From Noviherbaspirillum galbum (lineage in GTDB: Bacteria > Pseudomonadota > Gammaproteobacteria > Burkholderiales > Burkholderiaceae_D), in contig NZ_JAAIVB010000045.1 in NCBI RefSeq assembly GCF_010974945.1, forward strand, positions 62,001-126,000: a stretch of DNA of 64,000 nucleotides, read 5' to 3'. Within the stretch, counting starts at the first letter, position 1; every line of letters begins with the position of its first letter. The notes under the pieces were generated by a model. That model did no database searches and was not told where the DNA came from. It saw only the letters and a list, made by a program, of their open reading frames with translations. Shown here in pieces: positions 35,091-43,927 of this stretch. The position numbers and the translations under genes were made by a program.

Positions 35091-35843
35091 TCAGATCGTC
35101 CTGCCCCCATCCACCGGCAATTCCACCCCCGTCAAGAACTCCGCCGCATCGGTCGCCAGGAACACCGCCGCCGCGGCCACGTCGCTGGCTTCCGCCATGC
35201 GTCCGAGCGGGATCGTCGAAATGAAGCGCGCGCGGTTTTCCGGGGTGTCGGGCATGCCCATGAAATCGGAAAGCAAGGCGGTGGCGCCCATCACCGGGCA
35301 AATCGCGTTCACGCGGATGCGGTCGGGCGCGAGTTCGACGGCCATCGCCTTGGACAGGGTATTCACCGCGCCCTTGGAGCCGTTGTACCAGGTGAGGCCG
35401 GGTCGCGGACGGATGCCGGCCACCGAACCGATGTTGAGGATGACGCCTGACTTGCGCTCGCGCATCAGCGGCACGACGGCCTGGGCCATGTGGTAGATCG
35501 ACTTGACGTTGACCGCGAACATGCGGTCGAAGGTCTTTTCGTCGACGTTCAGGAAAGGCTGGTTCCGGTGGGTGGTGCCGGCATTGTTGACGACCACGTC
35601 CGGCGCGCCGAAGGTCTCGACGCAATGGCGCACCGCGGCGCGGACCTGTTCGCCGTCGGTGACGTCGCAGGCGATGGCGCTGGCGTTGGTACCGAGTTCC
35701 CGGGCCAGGCCCTGGGCCATCTCGGGGTTGATGTCGGCGATGACGACCTTTGCGCCTTCGCGGACGTAGGCGCGCACGATGCCGGCGCCGAAGCCGCCGG
35801 CGCCGCCGGTGACGATGGCGATCTTGTTGCTGAGCTGGGACAT
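35091..35843 (-). CDS. SDR family NAD(P)-dependent oxidoreductase
   Basis: A 250-aa classical short-chain dehydrogenase. Cofactor motif TGGAGGFGAGIV with acidic ADIN after strand 2 (NAD-leaning), NNAGTTHRN, catalytic Ser in LNIGSVAGIR and YNGSKGAVNTLSKAMAVELAP with Tyr-x-x-x-Lys, then VNAICPVMGATALL and the C-terminal TGVELPVDGGRTI. Very likely a 3-hydroxyacyl or alcohol dehydrogenase of the cluster's catabolic pathway. Substrate unknown. Confidence 0.92.
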   Translation of the reverse strand: MSQLSNKIAIVTGGAGGFGAGIVRAYVREGAKVVIADINPEMAQGLARELGTNASAIACDVTDGEQVRAAVRHCVETFGAPDVVVNNAGTTHRNQPFLNVDEKTFDRMFAVNVKSIYHMAQAVVPLMRERKSGVILNIGSVAGIRPRPGLTWYNGSKGAVNTLSKAMAVELAPDRIRVNAICPVMGATALLSDFMGMPDTPENRARFISTIPLGRMAEASDVAAAAVFLATDAAEFLTGVELPVDGGRTI

Positions 35844-35868
35844 GCGGGTCTCCTTGCTGGGGATTGGT

Positions 35869-37302
35869 TTAGTCGTGGAACTGGACGATGGTCTTGGTAG
35901 TGCTCATTTCTTCCAGCGCGAGGAAGCCTTTCTCGCGCCCGTGGCCGCTCTTCTTCACGCCGCCGAAGGGCAGCTCGACGCCGCCGCCCGCGCCATAGCA
36001 GTTGATGAACACTTGGCCGCTTTGCAGGCGCTTGGCCATGCGGGACTGCCGGCCGCCGTTCTCGGTCCATACGCCGGCGGCGAGGCCGTATTCGGTGGCG
36101 TTGGCGAGCCGCACCGCGTCTTCCTCGTCGGTAAAGCTCATCGCCGACAGCACTGGGCCGAACACTTCCTGGCAGGCCAGGCGGTGGTCGCGCGGCACGC
36201 TGCCGAACAGGACCGGCTTCACGTAGTAGCCACCGTCCGACAGGCCGGCCGCGAGGCTGCCCTCGGCGAGCACCGGCACGCCGGAAGCCTTGGCTTCCTC
36301 GATGAAGGACGAGACGCGCTTATGCTGCTTGGCGTTGACGATGGGGCCGCAGTCGCAATCCATTTCCGGCGCGCCGACGCGCACCTTGTTGAAGGCCTCG
36401 GCCACCATGCGCGTGAACTTTTCATAGATGTCTTGCTGGACCAGCAGGCGGCTGCCCGCCGAGCAGGTCTGGCCGGCGTTCTGCACGATGGCCTTGACGA
36501 TCACCGGCACCGCCTTCTCGAGGTCGGCGTCGTTGAACACCACCTGCGGCGACTTGCCGCCGAGTTCGAGCACGCAAGGCACGTGGTTCTTCGCCGTCGC
36601 TTCCTGCACCATCACGCCGACTTCCGGCGAGCCGGTGAAGGTAGCGAAGTTGATGCCGGGATGGGCGGTCAGCGCGGCGCCGGCTTCATGGCCATAGCCG
36701 GTGACGATGTTCAGCGCGCCCGGCGGGAATCCAGCCTCGATGGCGAGCTCGCCCAGCTTGAGCGCGCTCAGGCAGGCGTCCTCCGACGGCTTGAGCACGC
36801 AGGCGTTGCCCATCGCCAGCGCAGGCGCCAGCGTGCGGCCGAACATCTGCGCGGGATAGTTCCACGGGATGATGTGCGCGGTAATCCCGTGCGGCACGCG
36901 CACCACGCTCACGTTGTAGCCGTTGAGATAGGGAATGGTCTGGCCGTGGACCTTGTCGGCGGCGCCGCCATAGAACTCGAAGTAGCGCGCCACGGCAGTG
37001 ACGTCATTGCGGGCAACGGTGATGGGCTTGCCGGTGTCGCGCGCCTCGATCTGCGCCAGTTCCTCGGCGTTCTTGATGATCAGGTCGCCGAAGCGCATTA
37101 GGATGCGGCCGCGCTCGGCCGCCGTCATCTTGCCCCAGGCGCCGTCCAGCGCGCGCTGCGCGGCGGCCACCGCGAGGTCGATGTCGGCGGCATTGCCGCG
37201 GTCGATCTTCGTGAAGGGCTCGCCGTTGCACGGGTTGATCACGTCAATCGTTTGCCCGCTTTGCGAGGCCGTCCAGCGGCCGTCGATCAACAAGGTTGCC
37301 AT
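35869..37302 (-). CDS. Aldehyde dehydrogenase family protein
   Basis: A 477-aa NAD-dependent ALDH. Features: LLIDGRWTASQSGQTIDVINPCNGEPF, IIPWNYPAQMFGRTLAPALAMGN, ATFTGSPEVGVMVQ, general base Glu in VLELGGKSPQVVF, nucleophile Cys in NAGQTCSAGSRLLV, EVFGPVLSAMSF and LPFGGVKKSGHGREKG. It is a different ALDH branch from the SSADH-like gene at the end of the cluster, closer to betaine/phenylacetaldehyde-type enzymes. It follows the liv transporter genes directly (18-base gap to livF), which ties transport to oxidation. Confidence 0.92.
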   Translation of the reverse strand: MATLLIDGRWTASQSGQTIDVINPCNGEPFTKIDRGNAADIDLAVAAAQRALDGAWGKMTAAERGRILMRFGDLIIKNAEELAQIEARDTGKPITVARNDVTAVARYFEFYGGAADKVHGQTIPYLNGYNVSVVRVPHGITAHIIPWNYPAQMFGRTLAPALAMGNACVLKPSEDACLSALKLGELAIEAGFPPGALNIVTGYGHEAGAALTAHPGINFATFTGSPEVGVMVQEATAKNHVPCVLELGGKSPQVVFNDADLEKAVPVIVKAIVQNAGQTCSAGSRLLVQQDIYEKFTRMVAEAFNKVRVGAPEMDCDCGPIVNAKQHKRVSSFIEEAKASGVPVLAEGSLAAGLSDGGYYVKPVLFGSVPRDHRLACQEVFGPVLSAMSFTDEEDAVRLANATEYGLAAGVWTENGGRQSRMAKRLQSGQVFINCYGAGGGVELPFGGVKKSGHGREKGFLALEEMSTTKTIVQFHD

Positions 37303-37320
37303 GTGAATTGCTCCTCAGTC

Positions 37321-38004
37321 TCAATATAAGTGGTGGCTGGCGCCATGCGGGGCGGCGGCGAGCTCGCCGCGCTCCAGCGTCAGTGTGGTGTCCGGCAGGT
37401 CGCGCAGAAGGCTGCCGTTGGATTCGGTGACGATGACGCACAGCTCGGGGTTGAGGTCCCGCAGCCGGCGCAGCGACTCGGCATACTGGTTGGCGAGCAC
37501 CGGCGCGAGGCCCTGGAAAGGCTCGTCCAGCAGCACCAGGTTGCGCCCGGCCATGAGCGCCCGGCCCAGGGCCGCCATCTTGCCCTGCCCGCCCGACAGC
37601 GCGGCGCCGGAGCGGGCCAGCATGTCCTTGAGCTGCGGCACCACCTGCAGCGTCATTTCGAGGCGGCGGTCGGTTTCCTGCTTCGGCATGCGCTGCACCT
37701 CGCAAGGCAGGCGCAGGTTTTCTTCCACGGTGAAGGTGGGGAACATCACCCTCTCTTCCGGCGCGTAGCCGATGCCCATCGACGCGCGCCGGTGGTCGGG
37801 CACCGTCGCCAGGTCGCGTCCGTTGAACTCGATGCGGCCTTCCTCCAGCCGGATCAGGCCCATGATCGCGCGCAGCAGCGTGGTCTTGCCCGCGCCGTTG
37901 TGCCCCACTACCGCCACCAGGCTGCCCGCCTTGAACTCGGTCTCTATCTGGCGCAGCACGGTGATGCCCGCGATCTTCGTGCTGATCTTTTGCAGTTTCA
38001 GCAT
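37321..38004 (-). CDS. livF: Branched-chain amino acid-type ABC transporter ATP-binding protein LivF
   Basis: A 227-aa ATPase. Walker A GHNGAGKTTLLRAIMGL, Q-loop region GIGYAPEERVMFPTFTVEENL (LivF/UrtE type), signature ALSGGQGKMAALGRALM and Walker B LVLLDEPFQGLAPV. It pairs with LivG, whose gene ends one base before it. Co-directional with the other transporter genes and the dehydrogenases. Confidence 0.93.
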   Translation of the reverse strand: MLKLQKISTKIAGITVLRQIETEFKAGSLVAVVGHNGAGKTTLLRAIMGLIRLEEGRIEFNGRDLATVPDHRRASMGIGYAPEERVMFPTFTVEENLRLPCEVQRMPKQETDRRLEMTLQVVPQLKDMLARSGAALSGGQGKMAALGRALMAGRNLVLLDEPFQGLAPVLANQYAESLRRLRDLNPELCVIVTESNGSLLRDLPDTTLTLERGELAAAPHGASHHLY

Positions 38005-38005
38005 C

Positions 38006-38749
38006 TCATTCTCCCAGCACGTTCTTGCGGATGTCCGGATCGTTGAGCACCTGCTCCGGCGTGCCGTCGGCGGCGACCCGCCCGGCGATCCAGGCCGCGA
38101 CCCGGGTCGAATACTTCGCCACGATGTCGACGTCGTGCTCGACGAAGATGGCGGTGATGCGCGCCTCGTCGAGCGCAGCCATGATGGTTTCCATCAGGCC
38201 ATGCTTGTCCTCGGTGGACACGCCCGAGGTAGGCTCGTCCAGCACCAGCAGGCGCGGATGCAGCACCAGCGCCATGGCGATGTCGAGCAGCTTGCGGTGG
38301 CCTTCCGGCAAGGATTCGCAGGGCTCGTCGCCGCGCTCGCGCATGCCGACCAGCTCCAGCACGTGTTCCACGTCGTTGGCCGGCACCGCCGAGGCCAGCG
38401 AACGCCACAGGCCCAGCCGCCCTGCCTTGCCGGCCGCCGCGATGCGCACGCAGTCGCGCACCGAATGTTCGAGGAAGAGCTGGGGTAGCTGGAAGGATCG
38501 CGCCATGCCGCGGCGGGCGATCAGGCGCGGCGCCATGCCGGTGATGTCCTTGCCGTCGAAGCTCACCGTGCCGCTGTGCGGACGGATCAGGCCGGTGCAG
38601 ATGTTGATGAAGGTGGTCTTGCCCGCGCCGTTCTGGCCGATCACCGCAAGGCGCTCGCCTTCGTGCAGCGAGAAGCTGATGTTGTCGGCGACCACGATGG
38701 CGCCGAAGGAAAGCTTCAGGTCCCTGGTTTGCAGCAGCGCCTGGCTCAT
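38006..38749 (-). CDS. livG: Branched-chain amino acid-type ABC transporter ATP-binding protein LivG
   Basis: A 247-aa ATPase. Walker A GQNGAGKTTFINICTGLI, then the LivG-type insert GMARSFQLPQLFLEHSVRDCVRIA, signature ESLPEGHRKLLDIAMALVL (a variant of LSYGQQ) and Walker B LLVLDEPTSGV with the long LivG C-terminal tail VAAWIAGRVAADGTPEQVLNDPDI. ATG 38749 is the family start and overlaps the livM stop by 4 bases. Confidence 0.93.
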   Translation of the reverse strand: MSQALLQTRDLKLSFGAIVVADNISFSLHEGERLAVIGQNGAGKTTFINICTGLIRPHSGTVSFDGKDITGMAPRLIARRGMARSFQLPQLFLEHSVRDCVRIAAAGKAGRLGLWRSLASAVPANDVEHVLELVGMRERGDEPCESLPEGHRKLLDIAMALVLHPRLLVLDEPTSGVSTEDKHGLMETIMAALDEARITAIFVEHDVDIVAKYSTRVAAWIAGRVAADGTPEQVLNDPDIRKNVLGE

Positions 38750-39771
38750 CGCTTCGCTCCTTCCTTGTTGCCGGACTGGAGGCGCACGATGACGCCGGAA
38801 ATGCCCGTCGGCGCGAGGAACACCACGGCCAGCAGCACGATGCCCAGCACCATCTGCCAGGCGCCGGTGAGGTAGGCGGCGGCGAACAGCTTGACGAACT
38901 CGAACAGGGTCGCGCCGAGGAAGGCGCCGACCGGGTGGGCTACACCGCCGAGAATGGCGATGAACAGGAATTCGCCCGAGCGCACCCAGTAGCCCATCTC
39001 CGGCGTCACCAGGCCCTGCGCGACCACGAACATCGCGCCCGAGAAGCCGCACAGCGCGGCCGACAGCAGGTAGCCGGTCAGCAGCACGCGATAGGTCGAC
39101 AGGCCCACGTATTCGAGGCGGGTTTCATTGGTCTTGATGGCGGCCAGCGCCTGTCCCGCCACCGAGTTCAGGTAACGCTGCACCAGCAGGCCGATGACAA
39201 CGGCGGACGCGACCGCGGTCAGCAGCAACGCGGTCTCGAAGCCGTCGCGTTCCAGGTTCATGCCGAGGAAAGTGGAGCGCACCAGGCGCATGCCGTCGGT
39301 GCCGCCGGTCAGGTGGAAGAACTTGCCCAGCACCGCGAACAGCACCATCGACAGCGCGAGGTTGAGCATGCCGAAGAAGATCTCGCGGTAGCGCACCACG
39401 AAGAGGCCGATCACCAGCCCGAACAGCGTGGCGAAGATTGTGCCGATGGCCAGCAGCGCGACGCTGTCGAGCTGGGTCCACCAGCGCGCGGCGAAGGCAA
39501 CGGCATAGCCGGCCGCGCACGAGAACATCGCGTGGCCGAACGACACCTGGCCGGCGCGGATGAGGATGGATACGCCGAGCGCGGCGATGCCGAAGCAGGC
39601 GGCGAAGATCACCGGCGTCTTGAGCCACGGCAGCGCCAGCGGCAGCAGCAGCGCGAGTCCGGCGAGAATCGCCCCGGCCACGGTGGCGTAAGGCCTTGCC
39701 TTCCTTGCCGCAGCCCGGCGGGACGTGCCCTGGCCGCTTGCCATGCTGATGATGTTTTCTTGTTTCGCCAT
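38746..39771 (-). CDS. livM: Branched-chain amino acid-type ABC transporter permease LivM
   Basis: A 341-aa permease with about ten hydrophobic segments. The family motif occurs in ALGVSILIRAGQVSFGHAMFSCAAGYA near the N-terminus and in the coupling region SVAGQALAAIKTNETRLEYVGLSTYRVLLTGYLLSAALCGFSGAMF (EAA-like loop). ATG 39771 overlaps the livH stop by one base (TGATG). The longer open frame upstream lies within livH and is a shadow. Confidence 0.92.
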   Translation of the reverse strand: MAKQENIISMASGQGTSRRAAARKARPYATVAGAILAGLALLLPLALPWLKTPVIFAACFGIAALGVSILIRAGQVSFGHAMFSCAAGYAVAFAARWWTQLDSVALLAIGTIFATLFGLVIGLFVVRYREIFFGMLNLALSMVLFAVLGKFFHLTGGTDGMRLVRSTFLGMNLERDGFETALLLTAVASAVVIGLLVQRYLNSVAGQALAAIKTNETRLEYVGLSTYRVLLTGYLLSAALCGFSGAMFVVAQGLVTPEMGYWVRSGEFLFIAILGGVAHPVGAFLGATLFEFVKLFAAAYLTGAWQMVLGIVLLAVVFLAPTGISGVIVRLQSGNKEGAKR

Positions 39772-40676
39772 CACACCCTCCGTGCCTTGGCTACCGAGAA
39801 CAAGCCCTGCGGACGGACCAGCAGCACCAGCGTCATGATCAGGTAGGGCACCAGCACTTCCAGCTCGGGCATCAGGTACACCGAGAACGCCCGCGCCAGG
39901 CCGATCATGATTGCCGCGACCAGCGCGCCTTCGATCTGGCCGAGGCCGGCGGTGGCGACCACCGCGAACGACAGCACGATCATCTCGGCGCCGGTGCCGG
40001 CCACCCAGGAGGTGGTCTGCACCGCCATCACCCCGCCAAGCGCGCCGAGCGCCGAGCCGGCGATGAAGGTCAGGAAGCAGATCCGGGTCACGTTGATGCC
40101 CATGGCGGTCGCGACTTCGCGGTGATGCGTGACCGCCACCACCTGACGCCCGACCGGGCTGCGGCGCAGGAAGTAGCGCAGCGCGAAGAACACCGCCAGC
40201 GCCACGCCGGGCAGCACCACGAGCTGGTAGTTGGTATAGGTGATGCCCATGACTTCGGACACGCCCAGGTAATTCACCAGCTCGGCCGTGGAGTAAGGCT
40301 GCGTGCCCCAGATCATGCGCTGCAGGTCCTCGAAGATCATGAAGGCAGCGAAGGTGACCAGCAATTGCAGCGCCGGGTCCTTGCTGTAGATGCGCCTCAG
40401 CAGGAACTTCTCCATGAGGCCGCCGCAGAGGGCGCCGACGACGATGGCGACCAGCGGCAGCATGATGAGCGACCACAGCGGCGAGATCCCGCTCGCGAGC
40501 GCCCAGGCGCCCACGGTTGCCGCCGCGTAGCCGCCGATGGCGAACAGGCTGCCGTGCGCCATGTTGACGATGTTCATCACCCCGAACACCAGCGTGATGC
40601 CCAGCGCCACCAGGAACAGCAGCGCCGCGTACGACAAGCCGTCGAGGATGGCGAGCAGGATCAGTTCTTGATTCAT
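39771..40676 (-). CDS. livH: Branched-chain amino acid-type ABC transporter permease LivH
   Basis: A 301-aa permease. N-terminal DGLSYAALLFLVALGITLVFGVMNIVNMAHGSLFAIGGY is the LivH hallmark. The coupling loop is VGRQVVAVTHHREVATAMGINVTRICFLTFIAGSALGALGGVM. Eight to nine hydrophobic helices. It forms the transmembrane channel with LivM. The binding-protein gene is 11 bases upstream. Confidence 0.93.
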   Translation of the reverse strand: MNQELILLAILDGLSYAALLFLVALGITLVFGVMNIVNMAHGSLFAIGGYAAATVGAWALASGISPLWSLIMLPLVAIVVGALCGGLMEKFLLRRIYSKDPALQLLVTFAAFMIFEDLQRMIWGTQPYSTAELVNYLGVSEVMGITYTNYQLVVLPGVALAVFFALRYFLRRSPVGRQVVAVTHHREVATAMGINVTRICFLTFIAGSALGALGGVMAVQTTSWVAGTGAEMIVLSFAVVATAGLGQIEGALVAAIMIGLARAFSVYLMPELEVLVPYLIMTLVLLVRPQGLFSVAKARRV

Positions 40677-40687
40677 GATTCAGGCGC

Positions 40688-41998
40688 TTATTTGCCGGCG
40701 GCGTAGGTCTTGATGCGCGGGCTGTTGATGAGGTCCGGCTTGACGGTCTTCACCCAGTCCGGCGATTTCTGGCCGACCGGCGTGGTGACGAGGTCGCCCG
40801 GGTAGATCGCCATCTTGTCGAGGATCGGGAACGGATAGGCCGATACTTTCTTGGTGACGCCCAGAAGCTGGTCTTCGAGGCCCTGGCCATCCTCGCGGAT
40901 CTTGACGCTGCGGGTCAGGCCGCGGAATTCCGCGCCGTGCATGGCGTCGGCAAGCTGCTCGGTGCTCGGCCACTGGCCCTTGTTGGCCTTGATCGCGCGG
41001 TCATAGCCGGCGGCGAGGCCGTCGAGCGCCTGGATCATGTGGTAGACCGAATAGATCGGATAGGCGCCCGTCTTTTCCTTGAACTTCTGGACGAAGCCCT
41101 TCAGCTTGGGATCGTCCTTGAGCTCAGGATGCAGGAAGTAATGGTCGCCGCGCGCGCCGACGATCACGCCTTCCGGCAGCGTCGCGCCGAGGCGTTCCAG
41201 CGAGCTTTCGGCCAGCGGCAGCACGAACAGCGAATTCTTCATCAGGCCGCGCTGGGCCGCCTGGCGCACGAAAGTATCCAGGTCGCCGCCCCAGGAGGTG
41301 GACAGGATGACGTCGGGACGCAGCGCCTGCAGGCGGCTGATCTCGGTCGAGAAGTCCGGCGCGCCGAATTTCGGGAACAGCTCGGCCACCACCTTCACGT
41401 CCGGCTTGAGCGCCTTCAGTGTGTTGGAGAACAGCTCCCAGGAATCGCGGCCCCAGGCGTAGTCCTGGTTGACCACGGCGATGCTCTTGAAGTCCGGCTT
41501 GGTGCGCAGCAGATACAGCACCGTGGCCACCATTTCGGTGGTAGCGTTGGCCTGGGTCCGCACCACGTAGCGGTAGCGCTTGTCTTCCAGCAGCTTTTCG
41601 GTGCCGCAGTCCCACATGATGTTCATGACCTTCAGGTCCTCGGCCACCGGCGCGAGCGTGTTGCAGTTTCCCGAGGAAATCGAGGCCAGCGTCACGCGCA
41701 CGCCCTGCTCCTGCACCACGCGGCGGTATTCCGACAGCAGCTTGTCGGTGCCCACGCCTTCATCGATGTAGGTGGGCACGATCTTCACGCCGTTGATGCC
41801 GCCCGCGGCGTTCATCTGCTCGATGTAGAGGTCGGCCGCCTGCTTCGCCGGCACGCCGAACACCGAGGCCGGGCCCGACAGGAAGGTGGTAATGCCGATC
41901 TTGAGTTCGGCGGGCTTGGCGGTCTGCGCATGCACCGTGGCCGTCAGAAGCGCCGTAGCGGCCAGGGCGGTAAGCCGGGTCAGGTTGAAGTTGAACAT
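40688..41998 (-). CDS. ABC transporter substrate-binding protein of the liv cluster
   Basis: A 436-aa periplasmic binding protein, longer than classical LivK. Signal peptide to about TVHA/QTAKP, then KIGITTFLSGPASVFGVPAKQAADLYIEQMNAAGGINGVKIVPTYIDEG and a second lobe with AVVNQDYAWGRDSWELF. This group (PBP1 ABC transporter type, often for amides, aromatic acids or other organic acids) is frequently linked to dehydrogenase genes. As first gene of the cluster it sets the substrate entering the pathway. The ligand is unknown. Confidence 0.9.
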   Translation of the reverse strand: MFNFNLTRLTALAATALLTATVHAQTAKPAELKIGITTFLSGPASVFGVPAKQAADLYIEQMNAAGGINGVKIVPTYIDEGVGTDKLLSEYRRVVQEQGVRVTLASISSGNCNTLAPVAEDLKVMNIMWDCGTEKLLEDKRYRYVVRTQANATTEMVATVLYLLRTKPDFKSIAVVNQDYAWGRDSWELFSNTLKALKPDVKVVAELFPKFGAPDFSTEISRLQALRPDVILSTSWGGDLDTFVRQAAQRGLMKNSLFVLPLAESSLERLGATLPEGVIVGARGDHYFLHPELKDDPKLKGFVQKFKEKTGAYPIYSVYHMIQALDGLAAGYDRAIKANKGQWPSTEQLADAMHGAEFRGLTRSVKIREDGQGLEDQLLGVTKKVSAYPFPILDKMAIYPGDLVTTPVGQKSPDWVKTVKPDLINSPRIKTYAAGK

Positions 41999-42436
41999 CT
42001 CTTCTCCATTGTGTTATTGATTGTTGGAATCAAGCGCAGCTGCCGGGCGGCGTCCGCGATGGCGCCGGCCGGTGCTGGCCGTGGCTGGCGGGAGCTGACT
42101 GCTGCGGCCGCGGCTGGATGCTCCGCGTTGTTACGGTCACACGACGAAGACGGAGGCGGGATAGCGGGAAAGAATCGGGAAGGGCATCGCGTCTCCAGCA
42201 GATTGTCGTTATGTGCCATCAGTGTCGGACACTCATGGCCGACTGACAATCTAGATTTATGGAAGGGGGGCTCTGTCGTTGGTGAAGACAGGAGGCGCGC
42301 GCCGGGAAGTGTTCAGGCCGCGAGAGTGATTGCGGCAGGCGAGTTGGGATGGTACGGAGCGGGAAGCCGGCGGGCGGCCCTGCTCCGCGTGAGAAGTTTG
42401 CGCCGGGCAATGCCGGCGCTTGTCAGGCCAGCTCGA
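41999..42436. promoter_or_regulatory. Leader of the catabolic cluster with a large palindrome
   Basis: This 438-base gap holds a 25-bp palindrome centred at 42227 with eleven matched pairs: GCCAT-C-AGTGTC-G-GACACT-C-ATGGC (42215-42239). Outer arms GATTGTC (42201-42207) and GACAATC (42245-42251) extend it to about 51 bases. It lies roughly 200 bases before the binding-protein start and could be an operator for an unlinked regulator or a structured leader. No coding region is credible here. Confidence 0.55.
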
Positions 42437-43396
42437 TCAGGGCAGTTCCGCGTAGTTGAGCGGTACCCACTGGAATCCCTGGCCCGCGGAGCGCAGGTGT
42501 CCGAGGCCGGGGAAGGGAAGGTGCGACGCGCCGATCATGTCTCCCTTCTTCGCTGCTTGCGTGAAGGTCGCACGGCGCGCGGCGGCGGCGGCCTTCTGGT
42601 CCGTGTCGAACGCGATCGTCACGCCGGGCTTCGCGAACTGGACGGCGCCGACGTGGATGAGGTCGCCGACGAGAAGCAGTTTTTGTCCCTTGCTTTCCAC
42701 GACATACGTGGTGTGTCCGGGCGTGTGGCCATACGAGGAACTGGCGCGCACGCCGGGCACGAGTTCGTTATCGCCGTCGAAGGTGCGCAGGCGCTGCGCG
42801 CTCGCATAGGGCTGCAGGCTGCCCATCGCGCCCTGGAAGAACGGCTTGTTGTCGGCCGGCGCCTTGTCGAGGTTGGCCTGGCTCAGCCAGAACTCGGTGT
42901 CGCGGCGGTCGGCGCGCACGACCGCATTCGGAAATGCCGGGGTGCCGCCGGGCGCGAGCCCGCCGACGTGGTCGGGATGTAGATGGGTGATGTAGATTTC
43001 GTCGACCTGTTCCGGCTGGTAGCCCGCCGCCTTGAGGTTTGCAGCCACCTTGCCCAAGGTCGGCCCGAACAGCTTTCCGGCGCCCGCGTCGATCATCACG
43101 AGTTTCGCACCGGTGTTGACGACATACGCCGTCACCGAGGTGTCGACCGGCGTAGAGAGAAAGGATTGGGCCAGCGCCCGCTTGGTATCGGCCGCCGGTT
43201 CCTGCAGCAGCTTGTCGACCGGCAGCTGCACCGTGCCGTCGCTGATGGCGGTGACTTCGATGTCGCCGACCATGATCCGGTAAAAGCCCGGGGCGGAAAT
43301 CTTCGCCATGGGCGCCGCGGCGTGCACCGCGCCGGCGATGGCGAGACAGGAGGCAAATGCCGCCAGGCGGCGCGAGGCATGGGAAACGAGGTGCAT
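42437..43396 (-). CDS. Exported MBL-fold metallo-hydrolase
   Basis: A 319-aa periplasmic metallo-beta-lactamase-fold protein. Signal peptide to about AVHA/AAPM. The metal-binding motif is ITHLHPDHVGGLAPGG (HxHxDH), with a second His in YGHTPGHTTYVV and Asp in LLVGDLIHVG, all needed for a dinuclear centre. The N-terminal DIEVTAISDGTVQLPVD and the C-terminal AKKGDMIGASHLPFPGLGHLR place it with lactonase/AttM-like or quinoprotein-relay-type exported hydrolases. Substrate unknown. Start ATG 43396 begins the signal peptide. Confidence 0.85.
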   Translation of the reverse strand: MHLVSHASRRLAAFASCLAIAGAVHAAAPMAKISAPGFYRIMVGDIEVTAISDGTVQLPVDKLLQEPAADTKRALAQSFLSTPVDTSVTAYVVNTGAKLVMIDAGAGKLFGPTLGKVAANLKAAGYQPEQVDEIYITHLHPDHVGGLAPGGTPAFPNAVVRADRRDTEFWLSQANLDKAPADNKPFFQGAMGSLQPYASAQRLRTFDGDNELVPGVRASSSYGHTPGHTTYVVESKGQKLLLVGDLIHVGAVQFAKPGVTIAFDTDQKAAAAARRATFTQAAKKGDMIGASHLPFPGLGHLRSAGQGFQWVPLNYAELP

Positions 43397-43528
43397 GCTT
43401 GTCCTTTCGAAAGCGGGTTGAAAAGTTGCCATTATGCCTTCTGACTAGAAATGACGTTTTTGACGGAAATGTTGGGAGCTGCAGGGCGCGAAAGTGACAA
43501 GCAAAAAACTCTTTGCCCTACTTCGACA

Positions 43529-43572
43529 ATTCGACTATTATCGAATCAATGACATTTCGAGAATGATCGAAT
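43529..43572 (+). promoter_or_regulatory. Tandem ArsR-type operators
   Basis: ATTCGA-N6-TCGAAT (43529-43546) is followed by TTTCGA-N6-TCGAAT (43555-43572), 26 bases centre to centre. The second copy ends one base before the arsR start codon. The spacing and sequence match the imperfect 12-2-12-like inverted repeats bound by ArsR/SmtB regulators. No separate Shine-Dalgarno site fits between the second site and the ATG. Confidence 0.75.
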
Positions 43573-43573
43573 C

Positions 43574-43927
43574 ATGGATGAAAACCTTGCTGTCAGCGCG
43601 CTCGCGGCCTTAGCCCATGCGTCGCGTCTTGCCGTGTTCCGGCTGCTCGTCCAGGCCGGTCCCGAGGGCATGGGCGCGACCCGCATTGCCGACGAACTGA
43701 GCATTCCGCCCTCTTCGATGTCCTTCCACCTCAAGGAGCTTGCGCATGCCGGGCTGGTCACGCAGACCAAGGCGGGCCGCTCCCTGATCTACGCTGCCGA
43801 CTTTTCGTCGATGAACGCCCTGGTCGCCTTTCTCACGGAAAACTGCTGCGGCGGGGCTGCCTGCCTTCCTGGCCGCAATTCCTCCCGTTCTTCCTGTTCC
43901 ACTTCCAAAGAAGGAGCTTGCTCATGA
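43574..43927 (+). CDS. arsR: ArsR/SmtB family metalloregulator
   Basis: A 117-aa winged-helix repressor: ALAALAHASRLAVFRLLVQAGPEGMGATRIADELSIPPSSMSFHLKELAHAGLVTQTKAGRSLIYAADF is the complete ArsR domain. The C-terminus carries CC (ENCCGGAAC) and further Cys residues that could bind As(III), unlike the classical helix-3 CxC site. It starts directly after the operator pair and overlaps arsI by 4 bases (ATGA), so it is the autoregulated first gene of an arsenic operon. Confidence 0.9.
   Translation: MDENLAVSALAALAHASRLAVFRLLVQAGPEGMGATRIADELSIPPSSMSFHLKELAHAGLVTQTKAGRSLIYAADFSSMNALVAFLTENCCGGAACLPGRNSSRSSCSTSKEGACS

Noticed and set aside
33300-35450. A 716-codon plus-strand open frame across citF, alcohol dehydrogenase and SDR
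   Set aside because: It is antisense to three well-recognised genes and its product is His/Arg/Gly-rich without any motif.
40937-42982. A 681-codon plus-strand open frame spanning the liv binding protein, its leader and the MBL gene
   Set aside because: It runs antisense to two clear genes and across the palindromic leader.
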